DNA of 64,000 nt. It comes from Bacteroidota bacterium. Lineage in GTDB: Bacteria; Bacteroidota; Bacteroidia; Chitinophagales; Chitinophagaceae. The stretch lies in assembly GCA_947460595.1 (NCBI GenBank), contig CANHGS010000016.1, positions 1 through 64,000 of the forward strand, written 5' to 3'. The translations under genes and the position numbers were made by a program. The notes beneath the pieces were generated by a model. That model was not told the origin of the DNA, did no database searches, and saw only the letters and a list, made by a program, of their open reading frames with translations. Positions 1 through 10,088 of the stretch are shown in pieces (the first letter of the stretch is position 1; every line of letters starts with the position of its first letter).

Positions 1-1997
1 CCACCATTTTGATCTTTTGGTTCTATGAGTTTGATTTGATCTTGTAATAATTTATAAGCATGATTGCCATCCTGGAACCTTGCCCAAAGATTGATTTTCC
101 AACCCATTGACCAACCGGTTGAAGCGTCTCCTCTAAAGTTCAGTGAATTTCTTGCAGCTACAAATAGTTCTGGATTCCGATAAGGAGAAATCAGGTTACT
201 TGGAAAAACCCCATACAAATGGGATACATGCCTATGATGGTCAGTTGGATTGTCCCAATCTTCCAACCACTCTTGTAATTGACCATATTGACCAATTTGC
301 ATGGGGGGCAGCCTTTTAATAATTGCTTTCAGCGATTGAACAAATGCTTGATCCTGCTTTAGCAATTCAGCTGCTCGGATGGTTTTAGTAAATAAATCAT
401 AAACAAGTAAATTGTCCAAAGTGGCTCCTGCTGTAATGCAAACCCATTTTTTTCGAAGACTATAAGGAGCATTTTCTGGAGAAATAGAAGGGGATACTAC
501 AAGCCATTTGTTTACCGGTTCCTCAATTAAAAAATCTTGGAAAAAAAGGGCCGCCCCCTTCATGATAGGGTATACCGTTTGTAAATATGTTAGATCAGCA
601 TTGAACTTATATTTTTCCCAAAGATGTTGGCATAACCAAGCTGCACCAGTTGTCCAAAGTCCAGGTGCACCATCAATAGCCCCAGTAAATCGCCATAAGT
701 CTGTATTATGGTGTAACACCCAACCATTTGCTCCATACATTGATTGAGCAGTTTGCCTACCCGTTACAGAAAGCTCCTTTAACATTTGAACCAATGGTTC
801 ATTTGTTTCTGAAAGGTTGGTAATTTCAGATGGCCAATAATTCATTTCTGTATTAATGTTAACAGTATACTTGCTATCCCAAGCTGGAAAAAGTTGATCA
901 GTCCAAATACCCTGTAAATTGGCCGGTTGTCCCCCTGGCTGAGATGCACTTATCAGCAAATACCTTCCAAATTGAAAATACAATGCTGCCATTTGTGGAT
1001 CATTGGTCTTTGCAAATTCTTTTACGCGTTGATCAGTAGGCTTATTGATGGCATTGCTGCTTCCTAAATCAAGTGAAACCCTATTGAATTGATGTTGATA
1101 TGCAGTAATATGATTCTTGTATAAACTAGCATAGGATTTTCCTTTAACAGCATTCAAATATTTTTCCGCACGTTGTATTTGATTCCCCGTAATATCTTGA
1201 TAATTATTAAAGTTGGTGGCAATGGAAACATAGATGGTTGCTGAGTTGGCATGATTGATGACCAAAGACCTTTCATTGCTGTTGATTGTGCCTCCCTGTT
1301 GAAGAACTTGTACAATGGTATGAAATTTAATAGCCCCTTTGATTCCTTCATGATCACTTGTGATACCAGACATCATCAATTGATCAGATCCTTTATTGAC
1401 AATATTTACAGCAGCTGGCCTATCCAATGAAGCGGAAAAATCTAGCTGACCCGGTTTGTCAGCAGTCAATCTAATTATTGTTACTTGATCAGTAAAAGAG
1501 GTAAAGACTTCCCGTTTGTAAGTGGTACCTGCAACTTGATAACTAGTAGTTGCAACGGCATTTTGAATATTCAATTCCCTATGATAATTCGAATACATTT
1601 CATGACCTGGAAAATTGAGATACAAATTTCCAACAGTCTGATAGGGCATTCCATGCGCTCCTTGAGTGGTGATTTTCTTTTGCGCTAAGGCTTCTGCTTC
1701 TTCAAATTTGTTATCAAATATTAATTTTCTAATCTCACTGAGATGACTTAGTGCCTCTGGATTATCGTTCCTATAAGGGCTTCCGGCCCATACCGTATTT
1801 TCATTGAATTGAATACGTTCCCTAAAGGGATTTCCAAAAACCATGGCCCCTAACCTGCCATTACCCAATGGCAATGCCTCTACCCAATAATTGGCAGGTT
1901 GTTTATACCATAATTTAAGATTATTTACATCGGGCTGGCTAATAACAAATTGACAAAAGGCCAATTGTAAAAAAAATAGAATGATACATTTTTTCAT
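1..1997 (-). CDS. GH95 family alpha-L-fucosidase/galactosidase, C-terminus truncated by window edge
   Basis: Minus-strand reading from CAT at 1995-1997: MKKCIILFFLQLAFCQFVISQPDVNNLKLWYKQPANYWVEALPLGNGRLGAMVFGNP...NINTEMNYWPSEITNLSE...STGWSMGWKINLWARFQDGNHAYKLL. GH95 N-domain and NxN catalytic-region motif. Not in ORF track because the stop lies outside the window. Confidence 0.9.
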   Translation of the reverse strand, partial: MKKCIILFFLQLAFCQFVISQPDVNNLKLWYKQPANYWVEALPLGNGRLGAMVFGNPFRERIQFNENTVWAGSPYRNDNPEALSHLSEIRKLIFDNKFEEAEALAQKKITTQGAHGMPYQTVGNLYLNFPGHEMYSNYHRELNIQNAVATTSYQVAGTTYKREVFTSFTDQVTIIRLTADKPGQLDFSASLDRPAAVNIVNKGSDQLMMSGITSDHEGIKGAIKFHTIVQVLQQGGTINSNERSLVINHANSATIYVSIATNFNNYQDITGNQIQRAEKYLNAVKGKSYASLYKNHITAYQHQFNRVSLDLGSSNAINKPTDQRVKEFAKTNDPQMAALYFQFGRYLLISASQPGGQPANLQGIWTDQLFPAWDSKYTVNINTEMNYWPSEITNLSETNEPLVQMLKELSVTGRQTAQSMYGANGWVLHHNTDLWRFTGAIDGAPGLWTTGAAWLCQHLWEKYKFNADLTYLQTVYPIMKGAALFFQDFLIEEPVNKWLVVSPSISPENAPYSLRKKWVCITAGATLDNLLVYDLFTKTIRAAELLKQDQAFVQSLKAIIKRLPPMQIGQYGQLQEWLEDWDNPTDHHRHVSHLYGVFPSNLISPYRNPELFVAARNSLNFRGDASTGWSMGWKINLWARFQDGNHAYKLLQDQIKLIEPKDQNG

Positions 1998-2009
1998 ATA
2001 TCAGAATTA

Positions 2010-3245
2010 CTATTTTTTAAGTAAGGGTACTGCTACATTAAAAGACATAGTTTGTCCCTTATCGGCCCTAGTAGCACCATATAAATATTTGGGAATTCCA
2101 TTTTCAAGAAGTAGACAGGGACGCTCTAGTTGTGATGTATTAATGGAACCATCCTTCCAAAAGAATGTTCTTCCAATTACTTTTGCATGTTTTGCAGGTT
2201 GCCAATTTGATCCGTTCTTAGATACCATTAAAGCCCATGCGCCTCCATCTCCAGTAAATTTTCCAACCACATCTCTGACGATTGCTAGATAGTATCCTTT
2301 TTGATACCATACAAACGGGTCCTCAGCTACCATCCATTCTTTTCCAGCATCTTTGATTTCAAAAATAGGTTGATCTTGTTTTTTGAAAGGACCAAAAGGG
2401 CTGTCTGAAAATGCCACACCAAACCGCACTTTTCCACCACTAATTTTCTCTGATTTACCTACCTGTTTATAAAGCAAAATAACTTTCCCATTGTTATCAA
2501 AAGCCGCCGCAGGATTTGATACCATCAGTGCATCGTGAGCTGTAGAATCAGAACTAATATCCAATACAGGATGATCAAGTCTTTTCCAATCTCCATCTGG
2601 TTTATCTGCTACAGCTACACCAATACGTTGTGTATTTCTATATTTCCACCAGTTATTGGTGTAAGCTTCCTTTTTATTAATAGGAACAGTACAGCTTGTT
2701 CCCATATAAAAAAGGTAATATTTCCCTTTATGTTGAACAACAGTTGGATTATGTGTGGCAGATCCATCCCAAAATTGAGTACCTCTAGACGGTAGTGCTA
2801 CTTTTACATGTTTAAAAGGACCGCCAGGCTGATTGGATACTGCAACAGCAATTTCAGAGGTAATTGGCCAAGATTCAAATCCATCAGTTAATGGCCATCT
2901 TGAATACAACATATAATACTTATTGTCTTTTCCTTTAGTAACTGAACCGCACCAAACATAATAACCAGAATCAATAAATTTATTAGTAAGGGGAACAGGC
3001 TGAACCAGTTCATTCAAATCAAAATCATCTGTCCAATTCCCAGATATTTTTACACTACCTTCTTTTGTAGCTTTTACTGTTGTATCCGGCCCAAAATGGT
3101 CTTTATTGAAACTGTTCAGAATGCCGCTATTTATATTTATGTCTTTAGACAAAAAAACATTGTTCGCATAGATTCTTCCAAAGAAAAAGAACGAAACAAA
3201 AGCAGTGAAACATATTTTGATGTTACTATAGTTCTCCCTTTTCAT
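2010..3245 (-). CDS. Secreted GH43/GH117-like five-bladed beta-propeller glycosidase (paralog 1 of 3)
   Basis: 411 aa ORF; YVWCGSVTKGKDNKYYMLYSRWP...FWDGSATHNPTVVQHKGKYYLFYMG...AEDPFVWYQ; similar to ORFs at 10089 and 25114. Confidence 0.75.
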   Translation of the reverse strand: MKRENYSNIKICFTAFVSFFFFGRIYANNVFLSKDININSGILNSFNKDHFGPDTTVKATKEGSVKISGNWTDDFDLNELVQPVPLTNKFIDSGYYVWCGSVTKGKDNKYYMLYSRWPLTDGFESWPITSEIAVAVSNQPGGPFKHVKVALPSRGTQFWDGSATHNPTVVQHKGKYYLFYMGTSCTVPINKKEAYTNNWWKYRNTQRIGVAVADKPDGDWKRLDHPVLDISSDSTAHDALMVSNPAAAFDNNGKVILLYKQVGKSEKISGGKVRFGVAFSDSPFGPFKKQDQPIFEIKDAGKEWMVAEDPFVWYQKGYYLAIVRDVVGKFTGDGGAWALMVSKNGSNWQPAKHAKVIGRTFFWKDGSINTSQLERPCLLLENGIPKYLYGATRADKGQTMSFNVAVPLLKK

Positions 3246-3270
3246 ATTCTAATTTAAGTGACATTATAGT

Positions 3271-3309
3271 TAAAAAAGTAAAGGCTGGCTACAAAGAACC
3301 AGCCTTTTT
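3271..3309 (-). terminator. Intrinsic terminator/attenuator hairpin after susD-1
   Basis: Stem AAAGGCTGG (3280-3288) / CCAGCCTTT (3299-3307), 10-nt loop, T-rich tract on the minus strand (TTTACTTTTTT); lies between SusD stop (3348) and next start (3245). Confidence 0.7.
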
Positions 3310-3347
3310 CTATCTTACCTTAAACTGCCAAACTTTTATAAAAAATT

Positions 3348-5048
3348 TTACCATCCTGGATTTTGCTTCAGATTCGGATTCAAATTCAATTCCGTTTCTG
3401 GTATAGGCCATAGATAATCACGACTCTTATTAAAATTGGTTAGAATTAAAATACGGTAGTCAGAAGAAGGTTGCGGCGTATAAGTAGTATAGTTATAAAT
3501 AGGTTCGTCAAACTCATCAAATTGAACAGAAGGATATTGGTTAAATTCACCTATTAATGGTCTTCCCATAATTGGCCTTGTCATAATAACTTCAGCACGC
3601 TTCCAACGTAACAAGTCATCCCAACGAAGATTTTCATTCCATAATTCAATTTTGCGTTCATACCTTACCAATTTTCTCATTTCAGTTTGACTTAAGCCAA
3701 CTGTAACTAGAGGCATTTTAACATCACTCCTACCTCGAACCAAATTGATTGCATTGATACAATCAGCATCTATTTGATTCAATTCAATTTTAGCCTCCGC
3801 AAAAGTCAATAACACTTCTGCATACCTACAAAGCATAAAAGGCGTTTCACATTGTGTAAGCAAGGCTGTGTATTTGAAATCAAAGTACTTTCTTACACAA
3901 TATCCTGTAAAAGAAGTAAACACGGTTGAAGTATAACTCTCCGGATTCTTCACTGTTGCACCAGCCGCATTTAAGGTATTTGGCTTATCCGCTCTTGTAT
4001 CATATACAAACCCATTCCACATATCTCCAGGAACAACAAAGCAGTAACGCATGCGTGGATCACGGTTATCATATGGCTTTGACTTATTGTACAGAGGAGA
4101 CGCATTAATATTTTTTCCATCAATACACTGATAAGAATCCATCATATTCTGTGTTGGAACAATAGTGGTAAATCCACCAGAAACTGATCTAGGTGCAGTG
4201 TACTGGGGAAATGCTGTTGCATTGTTAGCCGTTACCAAATGCCCCTGTGTCAAAATTTGTTCTGTATTGCTAGCACTTCTTAAAACAGCTTCAGTAAACA
4301 ATGTAGAATAACTAGGCATTAAGCTATACTGCTTTGAATCAATGACTACTTTGGCAGCTGCAGCAGCAACAGCCCAATCATTATTCTGGAGGGCTGCCCT
4401 TGCTTTATAAGCCATTGCTGCGCCTGCAGTTACTCTACCTAGTTGTTTTACAGTTGATCCAGTTAATAATTGATAGGATAAATCAAAATCAGCATAAATT
4501 TTCTTAAGTACCTCTGCTCTGGCAGTTCTGGTTACATTCTTACCTTCGTCAACTGTTGATACGGGTTTATCAACATATACCACATCTCCAAACATATTTG
4601 TCAAACGCAAATAATAATAAGCCCTTAAGAAATAAACTTCACCTTGGAATTGTTTAACGTTTGCTGCAGAAATTTTGCCCTTATTTTCTTCAATTTTTTG
4701 CAACATCAAATTACATCTACCAATACCCTGATACATACTTAACCAAAGTGATCTAAAGTGACCTTCTTTAAAGTCTAATACAGATTGCATGACGTTTTGT
4801 GCAAAACCGCCACCACGAATAAACACCGTTTCGGTTAATGCATCCATACTATACTCGGGTGCAAAATATCCGTTATTTCCTGCTGTGATAAAAGTATAGC
4901 AGGCGTTTACACCCCCTTGTATTTCAGTTTCGTTGGTAAAAAATGTTTCTGCTGAAGGAACGGTTAAAGGGTATAGTTCAATGGCTTTATTACAGCTTGA
5001 AATAAACACCGTAATAGTTAACATTATATATAATAAATTCTTCCTCAT
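3348..5048 (-). CDS. susD: SusD/RagB family outer-membrane glycan-binding lipoprotein
   Basis: 566 aa; lipobox-like ISSC near N-terminus, EGQVYFLRAYYYLRL-type motif (FQGEVYFLRAYYYLRLTNMFGDVVY), C-terminal LNPNLKQNPGW; directly downstream of SusC. Confidence 0.93.
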   Translation of the reverse strand: MRKNLLYIMLTITVFISSCNKAIELYPLTVPSAETFFTNETEIQGGVNACYTFITAGNNGYFAPEYSMDALTETVFIRGGGFAQNVMQSVLDFKEGHFRSLWLSMYQGIGRCNLMLQKIEENKGKISAANVKQFQGEVYFLRAYYYLRLTNMFGDVVYVDKPVSTVDEGKNVTRTARAEVLKKIYADFDLSYQLLTGSTVKQLGRVTAGAAMAYKARAALQNNDWAVAAAAAKVVIDSKQYSLMPSYSTLFTEAVLRSASNTEQILTQGHLVTANNATAFPQYTAPRSVSGGFTTIVPTQNMMDSYQCIDGKNINASPLYNKSKPYDNRDPRMRYCFVVPGDMWNGFVYDTRADKPNTLNAAGATVKNPESYTSTVFTSFTGYCVRKYFDFKYTALLTQCETPFMLCRYAEVLLTFAEAKIELNQIDADCINAINLVRGRSDVKMPLVTVGLSQTEMRKLVRYERKIELWNENLRWDDLLRWKRAEVIMTRPIMGRPLIGEFNQYPSVQFDEFDEPIYNYTTYTPQPSSDYRILILTNFNKSRDYLWPIPETELNLNPNLKQNPGW

Positions 5049-5081
5049 AATTTAATCATTTAATTGTTATACTTGATTATC

Positions 5082-8000
5082 TTAAAATTTCAGGTTCACG
5101 CCAAATGTGTATGTTCCAAGAAGAGGAACAGTATTTTGAATTGATTCAGGTGATTCAGGATCCATACCTATAGGCATTTTACTGATGGTGAACAGGTTGT
5201 TTCCATTAGCAAAGAAACTTACGCCTGTTAATCCAGTTCCTTTTAACCATGTAGTTGGTAATGTGTATCCTATTTGAACGTTCTTTAAACGCACATAGGC
5301 TGCATTAACCATCCAGAAATTAGACGATTGTAAATTATTAGATTGTTGATTAATAGATAAGCGAGGATAAGCTGCATTAGGATTAGGGTTTGCTTCTGAC
5401 CAACGATCAAGATGTTGAATAAGTGCAGTAGAAGCATTTTGGAAGGGGTAAGCAGCCCATCCACCAAAATAACTATCCCTTTTTCCAACTCCTTGGAAAA
5501 ACAAAGTCAAATCAAATCCTTTGTAATTCATTGCCAATTCTAGCGAATTAGTAAACCTTGGAATTGGACTACCTAAAACCACACGGTCAGTACCAGTTAA
5601 TTTTTTGTCACCGTCTTGATCAATGTACCTGAGGTCTCCACCTTGCAACTTGCCAAATTGAGCTACATTATATGCTCTTGCTTCAGCAAAAGATGAAAAG
5701 AATCCATCAGATACCAATCCAAAAAAAGCATCTATTGGTGAGCCTACCTGTCTTACTTTGTTACCTGATACCTGAGGGGCTAACCCACCAAAACTGGTGA
5801 TTTTATTATTTACATCAGATAAAATACCTGTTATTTTAAAGGATACATCTCCAATATGATTCTTGTAAGATACGGCAGCATCCCATCCAATGTTTTCCAT
5901 AGATCCGGCATTCTGACTAGGTGAATTAGAATAACCCATTACACCCGGAATAGCAAGGCTAAGCAAGATATTATTGGTGGTTTTTTTATACCAGTCAAAA
6001 GTTACATCAACTTTACCCTTAAATAAGGATAAGTCAATACCATAGTCAATCATGGTACTTGATTCCCAAGTAATATTATTAAGTGCGTAGGTTGTAGCAG
6101 CATAACCTGGGTTAAGAACACCATTGAAAACGGTAAATTGGCTGGTGTTGATATTTAATGCAAAAGGATAATTACCTAAACCAGACTGATTACCCAATTG
6201 TCCCCAAGACGCTCTAAGCTTACCATTGGATAACCAATCAATGTTTTTCATGAATTTTTCAGCAGAAAAACGCCATGCACCTGAGAAGGATGGAAACAAA
6301 CCCCATTTATAGCCGTTAGCAAATCTTGAAGAACCGTCATTACGAACATTGGCCTCTAAAAAGTACTTCCCTTCATAATTATAGTTCAATCTTCCAAAAT
6401 AAGACATTAAAGCCCATTGGGTAGCACTTCCACTATTGGTCATTCCTGTAGGATCATAAGAACTAATCTGTTCAAATTGTTGGAAATTATTCCCTTGTCT
6501 GTATGCGGATATGGTATTATAATCATTGGTTAAATATTGAAAACCACCCAAAGCAGAAATGGTATGTTTACCCAATGATTTGGTATAATTTAAAAGAAGG
6601 TTCAAATCATTCTCCGTTGTTTGTTCCCTTTGCTCAGTCATATTTGCTAGAGCGGTTGACTTCAAGGAGATTAGACCTGTTTTGTAATCGTATACATCTG
6701 CAGTCTTATTTACATTCTTATAGCTGTTAGTGTTGATTTTAGGTGTATACCAAAAATCAATATGCATTCCTTTGAATGGTGAAATTCTAGCAGAAATTTT
6801 TGCAAGTATTTCTTGATACTCTTCCCTTCTTACAGATAAGCCGTCATAGATAAACTGCATGGGATGTGCAGTTCCAGCATAGCTAGTACCCCAAATACCA
6901 TTTGAATAAATAGTTTGATAAATGGCTGGATGCCTCATCATACCTTCTATTTCAGTATTTGGAGCAGCGTCTTTAATAAATGTATTTCTAATAGATAAAT
7001 CAAACCCAAATTCTAAGACTTTATTTACCGTATAACTATTATTGGAACGCAATCCATAACGCTTGTATTCAGAATTAGGCAAAAGCGCATCCTGCCAAGA
7101 ATAGTTCAAAGAAGTATTAGACCTGAATTTTTCATTACCTACAGAAAATCCAATATATTGTTGCGTTTGAAAGGCCTTGTCTTTATAAGCCTGACGCATC
7201 ATATCGGTATTGGGATAAGCATCACGGTCAGTAGCATTCTTCCAAGTATCAATTAAAGTTTTTCCGTAAACGCTACCTCCTGCAACACCTGCATCTGTGC
7301 GCAAGTCATTTCCATTAGCTTCATCATACAATGTCATATAGTCCCATGCTGTTGCATTAGTAGGAAGTACCAATGGTTTTGAAAAACCTACAGAACTCCT
7401 ATAAGTAAGGTTTACTTTATCCGCTTTCCCACGTTTGGTAGTAATTAAAATCACTCCATTTGCAGCGCGTGAACCATAAATAGCAGAAGAAGCGGCATCT
7501 TTTAAAACTGACATAGATTCAATGTCATTGGGGTCTACTGCATCAACAGAAGAAGCAACTCCATCAATCAACACCAATGGATTATTGTCATTTACAGTAC
7601 CAATACCTCTAATTCTAATACTAGTACCTTCTTTACCAGGCTTTCCACTATTTGAGGTTACAGTAACACCTGGTGCCATACCTTGTAATGCTTGGGTAGT
7701 TAGTATGGTATTTCTCTTAGTTAAATCCTCTCCTTTCAAAGAAACAACTGATCCAGAAAGGTTAACTTTCTTTTGAGTACCATAACCTACCACTACCACT
7801 TGATCCAATTCATTCACTACTTGGTTCAATGTAATAGCATTCTCTTGTCCGGGAATAGGAACCAATTCTATAAGTTGATATCCTACGGCTGAAATAGCAA
7901 TTGCTTTCCCCTCTGGTACTTTAATTGAGAAAGCACCTTGTTTGTCAGAAACTACACCTGCGTCTTGACCTTTAATTTTAATAGAAGCGGATTCAATGGG

Positions 8001-8123
8001 TTTACCATCTGCCGATTTAACAATTCCCTTAATTGATATTGTCTGGGAGTATCCATTTTGAATTCCCAGGAAGATGGCAAAAAAGAGAATAACAAGCGAA
8101 AGAAATGAATTCTTTTTTTTCAT
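5082..8123 (-). CDS. susC: SusC/RagA family TonB-linked outer membrane transporter
   Basis: IKGIVKSADGKPIESASIKIKG carboxypeptidase-like domain, VVVVGYGTQKKVNLSGSV plug, IRIRGIGTVNDNNPLVLIDG, DAASSAIYGSRAANGVILITTKRG. The ORF track starts at 8159; MKKKNSFLSL at 8123 is the likelier signal-peptide start. Confidence 0.95.
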   Translation of the reverse strand: MKKKNSFLSLVILFFAIFLGIQNGYSQTISIKGIVKSADGKPIESASIKIKGQDAGVVSDKQGAFSIKVPEGKAIAISAVGYQLIELVPIPGQENAITLNQVVNELDQVVVVGYGTQKKVNLSGSVVSLKGEDLTKRNTILTTQALQGMAPGVTVTSNSGKPGKEGTSIRIRGIGTVNDNNPLVLIDGVASSVDAVDPNDIESMSVLKDAASSAIYGSRAANGVILITTKRGKADKVNLTYRSSVGFSKPLVLPTNATAWDYMTLYDEANGNDLRTDAGVAGGSVYGKTLIDTWKNATDRDAYPNTDMMRQAYKDKAFQTQQYIGFSVGNEKFRSNTSLNYSWQDALLPNSEYKRYGLRSNNSYTVNKVLEFGFDLSIRNTFIKDAAPNTEIEGMMRHPAIYQTIYSNGIWGTSYAGTAHPMQFIYDGLSVRREEYQEILAKISARISPFKGMHIDFWYTPKINTNSYKNVNKTADVYDYKTGLISLKSTALANMTEQREQTTENDLNLLLNYTKSLGKHTISALGGFQYLTNDYNTISAYRQGNNFQQFEQISSYDPTGMTNSGSATQWALMSYFGRLNYNYEGKYFLEANVRNDGSSRFANGYKWGLFPSFSGAWRFSAEKFMKNIDWLSNGKLRASWGQLGNQSGLGNYPFALNINTSQFTVFNGVLNPGYAATTYALNNITWESSTMIDYGIDLSLFKGKVDVTFDWYKKTTNNILLSLAIPGVMGYSNSPSQNAGSMENIGWDAAVSYKNHIGDVSFKITGILSDVNNKITSFGGLAPQVSGNKVRQVGSPIDAFFGLVSDGFFSSFAEARAYNVAQFGKLQGGDLRYIDQDGDKKLTGTDRVVLGSPIPRFTNSLELAMNYKGFDLTLFFQGVGKRDSYFGGWAAYPFQNASTALIQHLDRWSEANPNPNAAYPRLSINQQSNNLQSSNFWMVNAAYVRLKNVQIGYTLPTTWLKGTGLTGVSFFANGNNLFTISKMPIGMDPESPESIQNTVPLLGTYTFGVNLKF

Positions 8124-8234
8124 ACAGCAATCGTTTTGGTTTGGTTTGGTTGTTAGCAATTTGGTAATCGCCCTAGCAAAGTATATAAATAAATACTGCC
8201 ACTAGACTAACCAAGAACCTGATACTGATGAATA

Positions 8235-8273
8235 CCTATCGAAAACGATTCCGCAAACATTATCGATAGATAG
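8235..8273. promoter_or_regulatory. Composite LacI-like operator, site A (upstream of susC-1)
   Basis: CCTATCGAAAACGATTCCGCAAACATTATCGATAGATAG; 7-bp arms CTATCGA (8236-8242) and TCGATAG (8263-8269) separated by exactly 20 bp; same architecture as sites B and C. Confidence 0.8.
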
Positions 8274-8336
8274 AGTTTTTTTTGAAAGACTATTCTAAAT
8301 GGAAATTTTTGACAAAAAAATGAATTCCAATTTAGT

Positions 8337-10061
8337 TTAAAAACTATAGTGGAACCAATCTATATCAACAAGTCCATTTTCACTCAAATTGTTGTAATTA
8401 TAGATTCCAATATGGTCTCCTCTAAAGCCCCCCCATTTTAAATTGTACACTCCTCCAAAATATTTGAAATTGATACCATCAGTGCTGTAAGAATATGAAT
8501 TGATGCAGTTTTCATTGATTTCTGATCTTATCCACACATATGTAGCCTTAATCAATTCACCATTTTGAATATTCCCATTCAGATTATACTTGATGAACTT
8601 TCCCGTAGCATCCATTTTTACAGCAAGTGTACAATAGTCTTTACCTCCATTAAAATGGCTTAATCCAGCTTCCTCTCCTATAGCCATTCTAGATATGTCA
8701 AATTTTAAAATAAGCGCTACTTGATGGCTTTTCACATATCTCTGACAAATAGTGTTACCAGCTTTAAAAAAATCGTTCTCAACTAATGGTTTAAATGCTT
8801 TTAATCGCAAAAAACCAGGACGCTCTTTAAGAGACCACATATTTGCCCTAGGTTGATAGTTCCACATCCATTTCGGATCTAAATCTTTGCTATTAAATTC
8901 ATCACTACCTTGAGGAAAGGTTTTTTTCTGCCCTTGTATTGGTTTTTCTGCTTCCCAAACTGGCTCAGCTACATTGTCATGATTATAGTCAATTCCAGCC
9001 ATTGGCCATCCATCAATCCAATTTAATGGTAGTAAAGCAATTGGGCGCCCATTCTCATATCCGCCACCTTGATGCGTTAAAAAATACCATTTATCCCCTT
9101 CGGGTGTATCTAATATGGCTCCTTGATCAAGCCTGCCTCCTGTACTATCAGGATGCACCATCACATATGTTTGAGTACCTTGTGGTGAAATATCATATAA
9201 TCCAGGATCACCAGGTTTACCAGGACTACCATCTGGTTTTGTACCATAGAGGTTTTTTGATCTAATCATTACAGCTCTTCGGTCAAAGTCTTTACCAAAA
9301 CATTCATTGTGGTATAAATAATAATAGCCATCTTTTTTGAATATTTTATTTCCTTCGCCCCAGGTTGCATCTGGCAAAATATTAGTGCCTCTATCTGTTT
9401 GATCTAGTGTTTTAATTTTCATTTTATTGATATCCCCATCCAATAGTCTTGTACCATCTGGTGACATCTGAAATAAAATTGGGAACCAATTTTTTTGAGG
9501 ATTACTAGCTATCATATAAGCCTTGCCATCATCATCCCAAAAGGGACAATTATCATCCCAATTCAATCCAAATAACTCAACACCGTTTTTATCTTTCATT
9601 AACTGAACATTCCATGGACCAGAAATTTTCTTTGCCGTTGCAACATAGATTCCCCCTCCGTTATATGTTGTAAAATAAACCCAGAATTTATGATCATGAT
9701 ATCTAATTGAAGCCGCATAAATACCTTTATTGTAATGATCCATTACAGTATAATCAAATCTTTGATCCTTTAATTGGCTTGGCAAATCCTTAATCACGGA
9801 TCCAATGGTTTTCCAATTCACAAGGTCACGGGAATGCAGGATTACAATTCCCGGTGAAAATTGAAATGTGGATGAGATAAGATAATAATCTTTCCCAACC
9901 CGTATAACATCTGGATCACTATAGTCTGCTGGAAGAATCATATTCCTATACCTCCCATTACCCAAATCGCCCCAGCTTTTCGTGTTATGCTGAGCAAATA
10001 GCAATTGAGATTTTAAAAAATAATAAACGCTAAAAAGGATAATATAGAATTTGTTAACCAT
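8337..10061 (-). CDS. GH43 (GH43_12-like) glycosidase with C-terminal concanavalin-like domain
   Basis: YSDPDVIRVGKDYYLISSTFQFSPGIVILHSRDLVNWKTIG; GEGNKIFKKDGYYYLYHNE acid-residue region; C-terminal beta-sandwich. Confidence 0.85.
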   Translation of the reverse strand: MVNKFYIILFSVYYFLKSQLLFAQHNTKSWGDLGNGRYRNMILPADYSDPDVIRVGKDYYLISSTFQFSPGIVILHSRDLVNWKTIGSVIKDLPSQLKDQRFDYTVMDHYNKGIYAASIRYHDHKFWVYFTTYNGGGIYVATAKKISGPWNVQLMKDKNGVELFGLNWDDNCPFWDDDGKAYMIASNPQKNWFPILFQMSPDGTRLLDGDINKMKIKTLDQTDRGTNILPDATWGEGNKIFKKDGYYYLYHNECFGKDFDRRAVMIRSKNLYGTKPDGSPGKPGDPGLYDISPQGTQTYVMVHPDSTGGRLDQGAILDTPEGDKWYFLTHQGGGYENGRPIALLPLNWIDGWPMAGIDYNHDNVAEPVWEAEKPIQGQKKTFPQGSDEFNSKDLDPKWMWNYQPRANMWSLKERPGFLRLKAFKPLVENDFFKAGNTICQRYVKSHQVALILKFDISRMAIGEEAGLSHFNGGKDYCTLAVKMDATGKFIKYNLNGNIQNGELIKATYVWIRSEINENCINSYSYSTDGINFKYFGGVYNLKWGGFRGDHIGIYNYNNLSENGLVDIDWFHYSF

Positions 10062-10088
10062 TTAAACTATTTAGAATTTACAGAATAT

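Noticed and set aside
508-747. Plus-strand 79-aa ORF near the left edge
   Set aside because: Antisense to the truncated GH95 gene, which has clear family motifs.
1981-2292. Plus-strand 103-aa ORF
   Set aside because: Antisense to the end of the 2010-3245 gene and GH95 start; no family features.
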